64,000 bases of DNA from Methylobacterium sp. Leaf118 (GTDB lineage: Bacteria; Pseudomonadota; Alphaproteobacteria; Rhizobiales; Beijerinckiaceae), in assembly GCF_920984675.1 (NCBI RefSeq), contig NZ_CAKLBV010000003.1, forward strand, positions 1 to 64,000. The letters are read 5' to 3'. Positions 10,487 through 22,157 of the stretch are shown here, in pieces. Within the stretch, counting starts at the first letter, position 1. Each line of letters begins with the position of its first letter. A program made the translations under genes and the position numbers. The notes under the pieces were generated by a model that was not told the origin of the DNA, did not search any database, and worked only from the letters and a program-made list of their open reading frames with translations.

Positions 10487-11866
10487 TCACGCCAGCATGT
10501 AGGCGAGCAGCGAGCGCAGCTGTGCCGGCTTGATCGGCTTGTGGACGAGTTCCGCGCCATGGGCCCGAGCCTGCCCCTCGATCGCGGCGCTGTGGTCGGC
10601 GGTGGTGAGGATCACCGGGGTGACCCAGCCCCGGTTGCGGCGCAGGTAATCCACGACATCGAAACCGCAGGCGCCGTGGTCGAGATGGTAATCGATCACC
10701 ATCACGTCGGGCCGGCCCAACCCGGCATTGAGCGCCGCGACGACCCCCGCGAGATCGGAGAAGGTCCGCACCTCTGCGTCCCAGTTGCGCAGCAGGCGCC
10801 GCAGCGCCTCCGCCGTGGCGGCGTCGTTCTCGATCACGAGGACCCGCGCCCCGGTCAGCGTCGTCGCCAGGGGGGCCACGCGCACCGGCGCGTCCGGCCG
10901 CTGCGTCGCGAGCGGCAAAGTGAGGCTCAACCGCGTGCCGTGGTCGGGACGGGACCCGAGCGCGATGCCGTGCCCCAGCGTCGAGGCCATGCGCTGCACG
11001 ATCGACAGGCCGAGGCCGAGCCCCACGCCGCCATCCTCGCCCTCGCGCGCGCCGCGGTAGAATTCCTCGAACACCAGCGCCCGCTCGTGTTCCGGGATGC
11101 CGCGGCCGGTATCGATGACGTCGATGCGGCAGCGTTTGCGTCCCTCCGGGTCCGTCCGCCGCCGCCCGGCGATCAGCACCCCGCCGCGCTCGGTGTAGCG
11201 GATCGCGTTGGAGACGAGATTCTGGAGAATGCGCTGGAGCAGCATCGGGTCGGTCTCGACCACGAGGTCGGCGCAGCGGCTGACCAGGCGCAGCGCCTTG
11301 CGCTCGGCGAAGGGCCGGAAACTCGCCTCGATCCCGCCGACGAGATCGGCGAGCCGCACCGCCTTGACGACGGGACGGACCACGCCGGCATCGAGCTTCG
11401 AGATGTCGATGAGCGCCTTGATCAGGTCCTCGATCGTCTCCAGCCCACGCTCCACCTGCCGGGTGATCGTGTGGGCCTCGGGGCCCGCCGCGAGGTCGGC
11501 CAGCGCCGAGAGCGAGAGGCGGGCGGCGTTCAACGGCTGCAGCAGGTCGTGGCTCGCGGCCGCGAGGAAGCGGGTCTTGGAGCGGTTGGCGGTCTCGGCT
11601 TCCTCTTTGGCCGCCTGCAGCGCCTCGTTGGAGCGCTCCAGGCTGTGCATCAGCGCCGTCAACTCCTCGGTGCGGGCGCGGACCCGTCCCTCCAGCATGA
11701 TCGCGGTCTGGAACAGGGAATAGGCGCCGCCCTGCTGGTCCATGGTCCGCTCGACATGGGCCATCAGCGACGCGTTGATCCGCTCGAGTTTGGCCACGCG
11801 CCGGCTCAGGGATTCGACGGTGTCGGATTCGGCGGCAGGCTCCGCCCAGAGGGTCGGCCGGTTCAT
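10487..11866 (-). CDS. Hybrid sensor histidine kinase with C-terminal receiver (NahK/ErcS'-like)
   Basis: A 459-residue soluble kinase. Residues about 15-100 are coiled coil without a sensor domain. The HisKA box is ASHDLLQPLNAARL at about residue 115, and the HATPase has NLVSNAIRYTERGG, DTGRGIPEHE and GLGLSIV. The C-terminal receiver (about 345-459) has the phosphoacceptor Asp in VMVIDYHLDH and Lys in VHKPIKP. The HDLLQPLNAARL-type box plus a receiver is the architecture of kinases that partner FIST/NosP proteins in Pseudomonas. The FIST gene ends 10 bases upstream on the same strand, so sensing is presumably supplied in trans. The ATG at 11866 is the first start after that stop. No cognate HPt or response regulator is adjacent. 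Confidence 0.87.
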   Translation of the reverse strand: MNRPTLWAEPAAESDTVESLSRRVAKLERINASLMAHVERTMDQQGGAYSLFQTAIMLEGRVRARTEELTALMHSLERSNEALQAAKEEAETANRSKTRFLAAASHDLLQPLNAARLSLSALADLAAGPEAHTITRQVERGLETIEDLIKALIDISKLDAGVVRPVVKAVRLADLVGGIEASFRPFAERKALRLVSRCADLVVETDPMLLQRILQNLVSNAIRYTERGGVLIAGRRRTDPEGRKRCRIDVIDTGRGIPEHERALVFEEFYRGAREGEDGGVGLGLGLSIVQRMASTLGHGIALGSRPDHGTRLSLTLPLATQRPDAPVRVAPLATTLTGARVLVIENDAATAEALRRLLRNWDAEVRTFSDLAGVVAALNAGLGRPDVMVIDYHLDHGACGFDVVDYLRRNRGWVTPVILTTADHSAAIEGQARAHGAELVHKPIKPAQLRSLLAYMLA

Positions 11867-11876
11867 CGCGGGCTCG

Positions 11877-13037
11877 TCACGGCGCGCCGACCCGGCCGAT
11901 CGCGATGCCCGTGAAGGTCTGGTTGAGGTGCATGGACCGGTATTGCTCGCCGTAGGTCTCGAACCCGACCACGCTGTAGCGCCGGTACAGATCGGCGATC
12001 CGGTGCCGTACCTGCCGGCTCTCGGCATCGAGGCGGCGGAACACGCAGTCGAAGCCGATGACGAGGTCGAGACCGCCCAGGCCCTCGTCGAGGGCGGCGA
12101 GCTCGGCCCGCGTCGCCTCGACGATGTCCCGGGGCTGGGCCAGCGTCATCACCACGCCCTCGCCGATGGCGCAGAAGAAGGTCAGCGAGCCGTCCGGCTC
12201 CACCCGGCTGATCGAGCGGCAGTAATATTCGCCCCCGATCTTCACCGCGAGGGGATAGGCGGCGAAGCTCATGGGGGTCAGACGCTCCGGGTCGAGCCCG
12301 ACCGCCATGGCGTATTCCCGCGCAGCGGGCTCGGCGTTCAGTTCGTAGACGCGCCGCTCGTCCTCGCGGGCCGCCGTGACCACGAATTTCCGGCTCGTCG
12401 GCTCGAAATTGTCGCTCTTGAAGATCCGGATCGGGAAGTCGGTCTCGACGAGCAGGATCACCGCCGCGTCGCGATGGGCGCGGCCCTCATGGATCAGCAC
12501 CGTCGCGCGGAACGCGAGGTCGTCGCCCGCGGAGCCGCCGATCAGCGGGATGCCGTCGAGCGCCCAGGCGACGGCGGACACCACGGTCTCCTCCGCATTG
12601 GCGAGCGCGTCGATGAGCGAGATCGCGAAGCGGTGACCGGTGCCCCCGCTCTGGTCGAGCAGGCGGCGGAGGCCGCGCACGGTCGAGGCCGCGCCCTCGA
12701 CATCGAGCCGGGCGATCTGGGTCAGCACGCCGGCGACGATCCGAAACCCCTGGCGGGGAAAGGCGATGGCGACGAGGCCGCGGTCGATCGAGCCCGCCGG
12801 GCTGATCCCGCCCGAGGTGGTGCAGCCCGTGACCGGAACGCCGGGAAAGCGCGCGGCCAGCTCCGCGGTCAAGATATCGGGGTCGTAGGTCGGCGAGAAG
12901 AACACCATCAGGTGGCCGATGCCCGTGGGCTCGACCGCCCCGGCCACCGCCGCGACCGCCGCCCCGGGCTCCGCCGCGTCGGTCCAGGCCGTCTGGATCC
13001 CGCACAGATGCCGGCGCATCTGCGTGCCGTGTCCCAC
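11877..13037 (-). CDS. FIST-domain sensor protein (NosP-like)
   Basis: A 386-residue soluble protein with an N-terminal FIST domain (MVFFSPTYDPD, PVTGCTTSGGISP, IGGSAGDDL) and a C-terminal FIST_C domain ending at about residue 380 (LVIGFDCVFRRLD, VVGFETYGEQYRSMHLNQTFTGIA). FIST proteins are ligand-sensing partners of signalling enzymes. The NosP subgroup binds haem and nitric oxide and controls a co-encoded kinase, which fits the hybrid kinase directly downstream. Whether this copy binds haem cannot be read from the sequence; amino acids or other ligands are possible. A GTG at 13037 is preferred because a good GAGGGAGAG ribosome binding site precedes it; an ATG at 13019 is the alternative. 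Confidence 0.85.
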   Translation of the reverse strand: MGHGTQMRRHLCGIQTAWTDAAEPGAAVAAVAGAVEPTGIGHLMVFFSPTYDPDILTAELAARFPGVPVTGCTTSGGISPAGSIDRGLVAIAFPRQGFRIVAGVLTQIARLDVEGAASTVRGLRRLLDQSGGTGHRFAISLIDALANAEETVVSAVAWALDGIPLIGGSAGDDLAFRATVLIHEGRAHRDAAVILLVETDFPIRIFKSDNFEPTSRKFVVTAAREDERRVYELNAEPAAREYAMAVGLDPERLTPMSFAAYPLAVKIGGEYYCRSISRVEPDGSLTFFCAIGEGVVMTLAQPRDIVEATRAELAALDEGLGGLDLVIGFDCVFRRLDAESRQVRHRIADLYRRYSVVGFETYGEQYRSMHLNQTFTGIAIGRVGAP

Positions 13038-13354
13038 CGCGTCTCTCCCTCGAACGGGTCTTGACCGGTCACCCGGCGCCCTGCACGTCGCGAATCGACT
13101 ATGTGCGCGGCGCCCCGCGGCCGCAATGGCCGCCGCCGGGCTTCGCCGGAGCGTTCGGCAGGATGATGCACGAATGCGCCTCCGCTCCGCGGCACGGGGA
13201 CCGGATCCGCGGCGGTTCGGCGCGACGACCCGGTCCCGCGCGCGCCGAGGACACGGCGTTGACGATGACCCGAAGGGCTTCGCCCTCTTCGGGCGCGGAT
13301 TAAGTGCGCCTTAGGAGGTTTGACCGCTGGTTGCGGAGGAACAAGGAGCGGCAC
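13038..13354. other. Divergent intergenic region between FIST and GGDEF-EAL genes
   Basis: These 317 bases separate two divergent signalling genes and should hold both promoters. An imperfect hairpin (GAAGGGC / GCCCTCTTC arms) is at about 13271-13289, and an AAGGAGCG ribosome binding site lies just before the ATG at 13355. I see no convincing -35/-10 pair and no EcfG-type box. Confidence 0.4.
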
Positions 13355-14938
13355 ATGGCTGACCGGAAGAGGGCCAGTTGGGGGAGCGGCGAGCTCTACG
13401 ATCTCCTGTGCCTGATGATGCTCGGCTGTTGCGTCTGGCTTCTTGGCGTTCAGCTCGGGGCCTTCCGCTGGCTCGACGCTCTCATCATCGGGCACCAGCT
13501 GTCCGACCTGTTCATGCTGGGCTTCTTCATGGGACTCGGCGCCTTCGTGGCGAGCGTTTCGAAATCGGTGCGGCTGCGCCGGGCGATCCGCGAACGCGAC
13601 ACGGCCGAGGCGCAGGCCTCCGAGGCCGCCCGCCACGACCCGCTGACCGGCCTGTCCAACCGCCGCCGCTTCATCGAGAGCCTGGAGGCGCGGCGCCGGA
13701 GCCGATCGGCTGCGGCCGGCGGCTCGCGTCTCTCGGTGTTCCTGATCGACCTCGACCGGTTCAAGCCGGTCAACGAACTCTACGGCCGCGAGGCCGGCAA
13801 CGCGGTGCTCTGCGCCGTCGGCGAGCGGCTCGAACGCGCGCTGCCCTCCGGCTCGAGCCTCGCGCGCCTCGACGGCGACGAGTTCATCGCCCTGGTCGAG
13901 ACCGGCTCCGACGGCGAGGCCCTGGCGCGGATCGCCCAGGGGCTGATCGCTGCGGTCTCGGCCCCGGTTTCCTGGCAGGGTCACGAGATCAAGGTCGGCG
14001 CCACGGTCGGCATCGCCGATGCGGGCCGCGAGGCGGGCAGCGCCGACGCGGTCCTGCATGCCGCCGACCTCGCCATGGGCCAGGGGAAGCGGGACGGGCG
14101 CGGCACCTACCGGGTGTTCGAGACCGCCATGGACGAACGGCTCAAGGCCCGTGCCCGGCTCGAGACGGACCTGCGCGTCGCCATCGATCAGGGACAGATC
14201 GAGCCGTTCTACCAGCCCGTGGTCGCCCTGCCCGGGCAGGCGGTGACCGGGTTCGAGGTCCTGGCCCGCTGGCGCCATCCCGAGCGCGGCCTGCTCGCGC
14301 CGGCGGTGTTCATCCCGGTCGCCGAGGAGACCGGCATGATCGGCGACCTCAGCACCCTGATCCTGCGCCGCGCCTGCCTCGACGCGCGGGACTGGCCGAA
14401 CCATCTTCAACTCGCCGTCAACATCGCCCCGCAGCAGTTCCAGGAAGTGGGGCTCGCCGAACGGATCACCGCGATCCTCACCGAGACGGGCTTCCCGGCC
14501 GAGCGCCTCGAAGTGGAGATCACCGAGACGGCGATCGTGCAGGACATGGAGGCGACCCGGGCGACCCTGACCAAGCTCCAGAGCCTCGGCGTCAGGGTGG
14601 CGCTCGACGATTTCGGCACCGGATATTCGAGCCTCTATCACCTGCGCGAACTGCGCTTCGACAAGCTGAAGATCGATCGGTCCTATGTGAACTCGATCGC
14701 CCAGGGCGATGACCGCGCCAAGCTGGTCGATGCCATCATCAAGCTCGGCAACAGCCTCGGGCTCGTGACCACGGCCGAGGGCATCGAGTGCGAGACCAGC
14801 CTCGACTGGCTGTCGAATCAGGGCTGCGATTACGGTCAGGGCTACCTGTTCGGCCGTCCGATGCCGAAGGCCGAGGTCGAACGACAGTTCAGCGAAGGCC
14901 TGCTGCGCCCCTCGGTCCCCGCCGTGAAGGCGGCCTGA
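13355..14938 (+). CDS. Membrane-anchored GGDEF-EAL protein (c-di-GMP turnover)
   Basis: A 527-residue protein. Two N-terminal membrane helices (about 14-34 and 47-67) leave almost no periplasmic part. The GGDEF domain follows (about 90-255) with the signature changed to DGDEF in LARLDGDEFIAL, so synthase activity may be reduced. The EAL domain (about 270-520) has EVL in place of EAL (GFEVLARWRHPERG) but keeps the metal and catalytic residues: N in VNIAPQQF, E in EITETAI, DD in ALDDFGTGYSS, K in KLKIDRSY, E in AEGIE. Phosphodiesterase activity is therefore likely. It is divergent from the FIST/kinase pair, which suggests a common pathway. The ATG at 13355 with AAGGAGCG in front is preferred over a GTG at 13304. 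Confidence 0.9.
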   Translation: MADRKRASWGSGELYDLLCLMMLGCCVWLLGVQLGAFRWLDALIIGHQLSDLFMLGFFMGLGAFVASVSKSVRLRRAIRERDTAEAQASEAARHDPLTGLSNRRRFIESLEARRRSRSAAAGGSRLSVFLIDLDRFKPVNELYGREAGNAVLCAVGERLERALPSGSSLARLDGDEFIALVETGSDGEALARIAQGLIAAVSAPVSWQGHEIKVGATVGIADAGREAGSADAVLHAADLAMGQGKRDGRGTYRVFETAMDERLKARARLETDLRVAIDQGQIEPFYQPVVALPGQAVTGFEVLARWRHPERGLLAPAVFIPVAEETGMIGDLSTLILRRACLDARDWPNHLQLAVNIAPQQFQEVGLAERITAILTETGFPAERLEVEITETAIVQDMEATRATLTKLQSLGVRVALDDFGTGYSSLYHLRELRFDKLKIDRSYVNSIAQGDDRAKLVDAIIKLGNSLGLVTTAEGIECETSLDWLSNQGCDYGQGYLFGRPMPKAEVERQFSEGLLRPSVPAVKAA

Positions 14939-14945
14939 CGCCGCC

Positions 14946-16484
<1,539 letters not shown>

Positions 16485-16592
16485 GGGGCGGGCGGGCTCC
16501 GATCCCGGAAGTTTCCGATCCCGGAAGTTGCAGCGTAAGCGGCGACTCGCGCCCTGGCAATCGCCACGCTTGGGCGTCGGGACGGTCCGGCT

Positions 16593-16618
16593 GGAACCGT
16601 TGGGCGGATCGCCCCGTT
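16593..16618 (+). promoter_or_regulatory. EcfG-type general stress promoter (GGAAC-N17-CGTT)
   Basis: GGAAC at 16593-16597 and CGTT at 16615-16618 with a 17-base spacer match exactly the consensus used by the alphaproteobacterial general stress sigma factor EcfG (PhyR-NepR system). The expected start of transcription near 16625 gives a short leader before the PepSY gene at 16651. Both boxes are perfect and correctly placed, but the promoter is predicted, not shown. Confidence 0.7.
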
Positions 16619-16650
16619 CGCCCCGCATCCCCTTGCAACGGAGCCATGCC

Positions 16651-16911
16651 ATGTTCGCCCGTCCCCTCGCCGCCGCCGCCCTCGGGCTTGCCCTGGTCGC
16701 GGGCCCCGCGCTCGCCGACGAGAAGCTTCCGCCCGAGCAGCAGACCAAGGTCGAAGACATCCTGAAGAAGGAAGGCTTCACCAAGTGGAAGGAGATCGAG
16801 CTCGACGACGGGATGATCGAGGTCGATGACGCCATCGACGCCAACGGCAAGCAGTTCGATCTCAAGCTCGATCCGAAGACGCTGGAGATCGTCAAGCGCA
16901 AGGCCGAGTGA
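16651..16911 (+). CDS. Small secreted PepSY-domain protein
   Basis: An 86-residue protein with a signal peptide (MFARPLAAAALGLALVAGPALA, cleaved before DEKLPPEQ). The mature part is a single PepSY repeat: VEDILKKEGFTKWKEIELDD, then a strand-rich half ending FDLKLDPKTLEIVKRK. PepSY modules are periplasmic and often act as inhibitors or chaperones of proteases or bind to surface structures; this one's partner is unknown. An EcfG-type promoter about 30-60 bases upstream predicts induction by general stress. An ACGGAG ribosome binding site precedes the ATG. Confidence 0.85.
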   Translation: MFARPLAAAALGLALVAGPALADEKLPPEQQTKVEDILKKEGFTKWKEIELDDGMIEVDDAIDANGKQFDLKLDPKTLEIVKRKAE

Positions 16912-17073
16912 GGCGCCCTGCCCGCCGTTTTGCTCTGACGCGCACGACCGCCTATGGCGGTCGGATCCGGCGCCGCATGGTGGCCTCCCGGAGAGTGTGA
17001 GGCGACGCCCGGTTCGGCCGGGCGTGGCCGCTCTTCGACCTGGGAAAGCGTCCCGCGGCCCTGCGGCCGTCCC

Positions 17074-17547
17074 CTACCGCATCTCCAAAAAGTACGCGCC
17101 GCTCTCGGCCACGCTCCCGCCGTCCGGATGGAGGCCGTGCCAGCGGGTGATCAATCCGGCGCCGCCCTCCGCGGCCTTCGACAGCGTGAAGAGGCTCTCG
17201 CCGGGCTGGTGATCGGCGGAGCCGTACCGGTTGAGGAGCGATCCGTTCTCGTAGCGGTGGAACGTGACGGTGAGGGTCGCGCCCTCCGCCCGCGTCTCAC
17301 ACAGGATGCGCTCGTTGATCTGGACGCCGCGGATCGTCAGCAGGCAGCCGCCGCGGGCGCCGGGCAGGCCGAGGGCGAGATCGTAGGAGACGAGCGGGGT
17401 CGCGTCGCCCTCGGTGAGGCCGGGATCGTGCTCGTAGACGTAGCGGCCCTGCCAGTCCCGGCCCGTCATCTCCGGTGCCGCAATGGCGCCCCAGGCGACT
17501 AAGGCGTGCAAGGCCGCCAGGCAAATCCGTGTCGCTCGTCCGTTCAT
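17074..17547 (-). CDS. Secreted hypothetical protein (DUF5991-like)
   Basis: A 157-residue exported protein. The signal peptide is about residues 1-24 (MNGRATRICLAALHALVAWG). The mature domain starts DWQGRYVYEHDPGLTEGDA and is mostly beta-strand with two cysteines (GGCLLTIRG, RILCET), resembling small lipocalin-like DUF5991 proteins of unknown function. The ATG at 17547 is chosen because it yields the signal peptide. It is divergent from the SRP RNA gene. Confidence 0.6.
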   Translation of the reverse strand: MNGRATRICLAALHALVAWGAIAAPEMTGRDWQGRYVYEHDPGLTEGDATPLVSYDLALGLPGARGGCLLTIRGVQINERILCETRAEGATLTVTFHRYENGSLLNRYGSADHQPGESLFTLSKAAEGGAGLITRWHGLHPDGGSVAESGAYFLEMR

Positions 17548-17629
17548 CGTCCGTCCTCCCGGCGGGATACTCCTCCAGCCCCGCGAGCGGCGCGCTTGCA
17601 TCCCGCCGCGCCTGCCGTCATATACGGCT

Positions 17630-17727
17630 CCGGGAGGTTGGCGAGGGACGTTTCACTCGCCAACCGGGTCAGGTCCGGAAGGAAGCAGCCCTAACGAGAC
17701 CGAGCGGGTCTTTGTCCAGCCTCCCAC
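17630..17727 (+). ncRNA. ffs: Signal recognition particle RNA, small bacterial type (4.5S)
   Basis: The universally conserved Ffh-binding tip GGTCAGGTCCGGAAGGAAGC lies at about 17668-17687, followed by AGCCCTAAC. GGGAGG at the 5' end pairs with CCTCCC at the 3' end, closing a hairpin of about 98 bases. The RNA pairs with Ffh to target membrane proteins co-translationally. The position directly upstream of dnaX is the usual one in Alphaproteobacteria. The exact ends are estimated from base pairing. Confidence 0.95.
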
Positions 17728-17788
17728 CCTCGCCGCCCATGCCCGGCATGGGCCGGGCGGCCAGCCTCCCCAAAATCCGAACGGCGGC

Positions 17789-19633
17789 ATGGACGAGACG
17801 CACGGCACGTTTCCCGACGAGCCGGGCCTGCCCGGCATGCCGGCGCCCGAGGCCGCGACGCCCTACCGGGTGCTGGCCCGCAAGTACCGTCCCCAGACCT
17901 TCGACGATCTGATCGGCCAGGGCGCCATGGTGCGCACGCTGGCCAACGCGTTCGCGGCGAACCGCATCCCCCAGGCCTGGATGCTGACCGGCGTGCGCGG
18001 GGTCGGCAAGACCACCACCGCCCGGATCCTGGCCCGCGGCCTCAACTACCTGCGCGAGGGCCAGCCGGACACCGGCCCGACGGTGACGATGCCGGAGCTC
18101 GGCCGCCATTGCCGGGCGATCATGGAATCCCGGCACATGGACGTGCTGGAGATGGACGCCGCCTCCCATACCGGCATCGACGACGTGCGCGGCATCATCG
18201 ACGGCATCCGCTACAGTCCGGTCTCGGCGCGCTACAAAGTCTACATCGTCGACGAGGTCCACATGCTCTCCGAGAAGGCGTTCAATGCCTTTCTGAAGAC
18301 GCTGGAGGAGCCGCCGCCCCACGCCAAGTTTGTCTTTGCCACCACCGAGATCCGCAAGGTCCCGGTGACGATCCTGTCGCGCTGCCAGCGGTTCGATCTG
18401 CGCCGGGTCGAGGCCGACACCCTCTCGGCCCATCTGAAGAAGATCTGCGCGGCCGAGGCCGTGCCCGCGGAGGCCGAGGCGCTCGCCGCGATCACCCGGG
18501 CGGCGGAAGGCTCGGTGCGCGACGCGCTCTCCCTGCTCGATCAGGCCATCGCCCACGGCGCCGGTTCGGTGACGGCCGCGGGCGTGCGCGACATGCTCGG
18601 GCTCGCCGACCGCGCCCGTATCGTCGACCTGTTCGAGGCGGTGATGCGGGGCGATGTGCCCGCGGCCTTCGCGGAGTTGCGCGCGCAATACGATGCGGGC
18701 GCCGACCCGGCGGTGATGCTCTCCGATCTCGCCGGCTTCACCCATCTCGTCACCCGCCTCAAGATCGTGCCGGACGCCGCCGCCGACCCGACGCTCAGCG
18801 AGGCCGAGCGTGTCCGCGGCGCGGAATTCGCCGCGCGCTTGCCGGTGCGCGCCCTGTCGCGGGCATGGCAGATCCTGCTGAAGGCCCTGCCCGAGGTGCA
18901 GACGGCCCCCCGCCCCCTGGCCGCGGCCGAGATGGCGGTGGTCCGGCTGGCCTACGCCGCCGATCTGCCGACGCCGGACGAGGCCCTGCGCCGCCTGCGC
19001 AGCGAGGGGGCCGCGCTGGGCGGCCAGGCCCCTGCCGCCCCCGCCTCGGGGGGCGGCGGTCCCGTCGCCTTCGCCCGCGAGAGCGGTTCGGCGGCGCTCC
19101 AACGGGCGCCCGCCCTGCCCCGTCCGGTCCTCGCCTCGGCCAATCCCGCGCCCGAAATCGTCGCCCCTTCCGAGGCGGCCTCCGTCGGCCTCCGGCTCGG
19201 TCGCTTCGAGGACGTGGTCGCCCAGGCCGAGGCCGCCCGCGACATCGCCCTGAAGGTGGCCCTGGAGCGCGACGTCCACCTCGTCCGCTTCGAGGAGGGC
19301 CGGATCGAGTTCCGCCTCGCCGCGGGCGGGCGGCCGAGCCTCGCCAACGACCTCGCCCGCGCCCTCGACGCCTGGACCGGGCGGCGCTGGATCGTGGCGA
19401 TCTCGAAGGAGGAAGGCGCGCCCACCCTGGCGCAGAATGTGCGCGAGGCGGAGCAGACCCGCCACCAGAACGCCGCCGCCCATCCGCTGGTGCGGGAGGT
19501 GCTGGCGCGCTTTCCCGGCGCCCAGATCGTCGACGTGCGCGACAAGGCCGCCGAGGCCGGCCCGGCGGCGAGCGGCCCGGAGGCGCCCGGCCCGGTCGAG
19601 CCGGTGCCGGACGAGACTGAGGACGAGCCCTGA
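17789..19633 (+). CDS. dnaX: DNA polymerase III subunits gamma and tau
   Basis: A 614-residue clamp-loader ATPase. Walker A is GVRGVGKTTTAR, the DEVH box is YIVDEVHMLS, and sensor motifs follow (ATTEIRKVP, SRCQRF, GSVRDALSLLDQA). The C-terminal part (about 405-614) is the Ala/Pro-rich tau region that contacts DnaB and the polymerase. The zinc-finger cysteines of the enterobacterial protein are absent: the region reads GLNYLREGQPDTG and keeps only one Cys (GRHCRAI), as is usual in this order. The ATG at 17789 just after the SRP RNA is chosen; a longer reading from 17483 runs through the RNA gene. No obvious slippery heptamer for a gamma frameshift was found. Confidence 0.95.
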   Translation: MDETHGTFPDEPGLPGMPAPEAATPYRVLARKYRPQTFDDLIGQGAMVRTLANAFAANRIPQAWMLTGVRGVGKTTTARILARGLNYLREGQPDTGPTVTMPELGRHCRAIMESRHMDVLEMDAASHTGIDDVRGIIDGIRYSPVSARYKVYIVDEVHMLSEKAFNAFLKTLEEPPPHAKFVFATTEIRKVPVTILSRCQRFDLRRVEADTLSAHLKKICAAEAVPAEAEALAAITRAAEGSVRDALSLLDQAIAHGAGSVTAAGVRDMLGLADRARIVDLFEAVMRGDVPAAFAELRAQYDAGADPAVMLSDLAGFTHLVTRLKIVPDAAADPTLSEAERVRGAEFAARLPVRALSRAWQILLKALPEVQTAPRPLAAAEMAVVRLAYAADLPTPDEALRRLRSEGAALGGQAPAAPASGGGGPVAFARESGSAALQRAPALPRPVLASANPAPEIVAPSEAASVGLRLGRFEDVVAQAEAARDIALKVALERDVHLVRFEEGRIEFRLAAGGRPSLANDLARALDAWTGRRWIVAISKEEGAPTLAQNVREAEQTRHQNAAAHPLVREVLARFPGAQIVDVRDKAAEAGPAASGPEAPGPVEPVPDETEDEP

Positions 19634-19723
19634 GCGTCACCTCCGTCCCTGGCGGATCGGGGCCTCGGCTCTTAGGTCAGTCCGGACGATCAAACCCGAT
19701 ACGGCGACCGGAGCGGACCCGAC

Positions 19724-20047
19724 ATGCGCGATCTCATGGGCATCATGAAGCAGGCCCAGGCCATGCAGGAGAAGATGGCCTCGCTCCAGTCCGAGCTCGA
19801 CACGGTCGAGGTGCGGGGCGCCTCGGGCGGTGGCGCCGTCAGCGTGCGGATGACCGCCAAGGGACAGGTGCTCGGCGTCGCCATCGATCCGAGCCTGATG
19901 GTCGCCGACGAGCGTGAGATCCTGGAGGACCTGATCGTGGCCGCCTGCAACGACGCCCGGGCCAAGGCCGAGGCGACCGCGCAGGAGAAGATGGCCGAGC
20001 TGACCAAGGGTCTGCCGCTGCCGCCCGGGATGAAGCTGCCCTTCTGA
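19724..20047 (+). CDS. ybaB: Nucleoid-associated protein, YbaB/EbfC family
   Basis: A 107-residue small DNA-binding protein. It has the family N-terminus [18 protein letters not shown], a central beta segment [14 protein letters not shown] and the C-terminal [15 protein letters not shown]. It dimerises as a tweezer-like fold. It lies 90 bases after dnaX and, as in most bacteria, in the dnaX-ybaB-recR neighbourhood, although here pckA lies between it and recR. Confidence 0.95.
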   Translation: MRDLMGIMKQAQAMQEKMASLQSELDTVEVRGASGGGAVSVRMTAKGQVLGVAIDPSLMVADEREILEDLIVAACNDARAKAEATAQEKMAELTKGLPLPPGMKLPF

Positions 20048-20123
20048 CCGCGCGGCCTGTCCCGGCCCGAGGCAGAGCCCCCGTTTGCGAAGGGCAGGCC
20101 GGCGGGTTCGCGTGCGGCTTTGG

Positions 20124-20156
20124 AAAAAGGGGCGGCGACCTCTGCCACCGCCCCTT
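20124..20156 (-). terminator. Intrinsic terminator of pckA, possibly bidirectional
   Basis: GGGGCGG (20129-20135) pairs with CCGCCCC (20148-20154) around a 12-base loop. On the minus strand the stem is followed by a run of five T. The plus strand side is followed by TTGTCGTTTCG, so it may also stop ybaB transcripts. Confidence 0.75.
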
Positions 20157-20166
20157 GTCGTTTCGA

Positions 20167-20207
20167 CCCTGTGGCGCAGGCTCTCGCGGAGAGCCGGCGC
20201 CACAGGG
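20167..20207. repeat. Long palindrome in the 3' untranslated region of pckA
   Basis: CCCTGTGGCGC (20167-20177) is the exact reverse complement of GCGCCACAGGG (20197-20207). Inside, GGCTCTC (20179-20185) pairs with GAGAGCC (20189-20195) around a GCG loop. The 41-base hairpin starts 23 bases after the pckA stop codon and before the terminator. It could stabilise the mRNA end or be a REP-like element; no second copy was noticed in the window. Confidence 0.7.
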
Positions 20208-20230
20208 AGGCTGAGAGAACCGTCCTGGCC

Positions 20231-21850
<1,620 letters not shown>

Positions 21851-22157
21851 GGACTGACTCCCTGGGCCCCTGATCGCACCGTTCGCAGCCGGACAGCCGG
21901 CTCTCGTTCCAACGTCGCGGGCCGTCCGCGCGGTCGTTCAGGACCGCCGCGCGCCGGTTCACCGGCCCGCCGCCCAAAGGCCCGATCCCGCGCTTAGCCG
22001 TCAACTAAACTTTGGGCCGAGCCAAATTTTTCTTGTGTCGCCGGCTGTCTTGCCGGCCTGTCCCTGACGTGTCGATGAACGGGCAAAACCGGCCGGACAG
22101 ACCTATGTACGGGGCGTTCCCCCGCCGATCCTTCCCGCGAAAAGTTCGAATCACCGC
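21851..22157. other. Divergent intergenic region between pckA and recR
   Basis: These 307 bases should hold the promoters of both genes. A TTGACGGC sequence on the minus strand at about 21995-22005 could be the -35 of pckA. A small hairpin CCGGC-TGTCTT-GCCGG lies at about 22041-22056, and there is a locally AT-rich stretch around 22010-22035. Nothing else is recognised. Confidence 0.35.

Noticed and set aside
17483..17788. Upstream extension of dnaX
   Set aside because: It would translate through the SRP RNA gene; the ATG at 17789 fits the family start.
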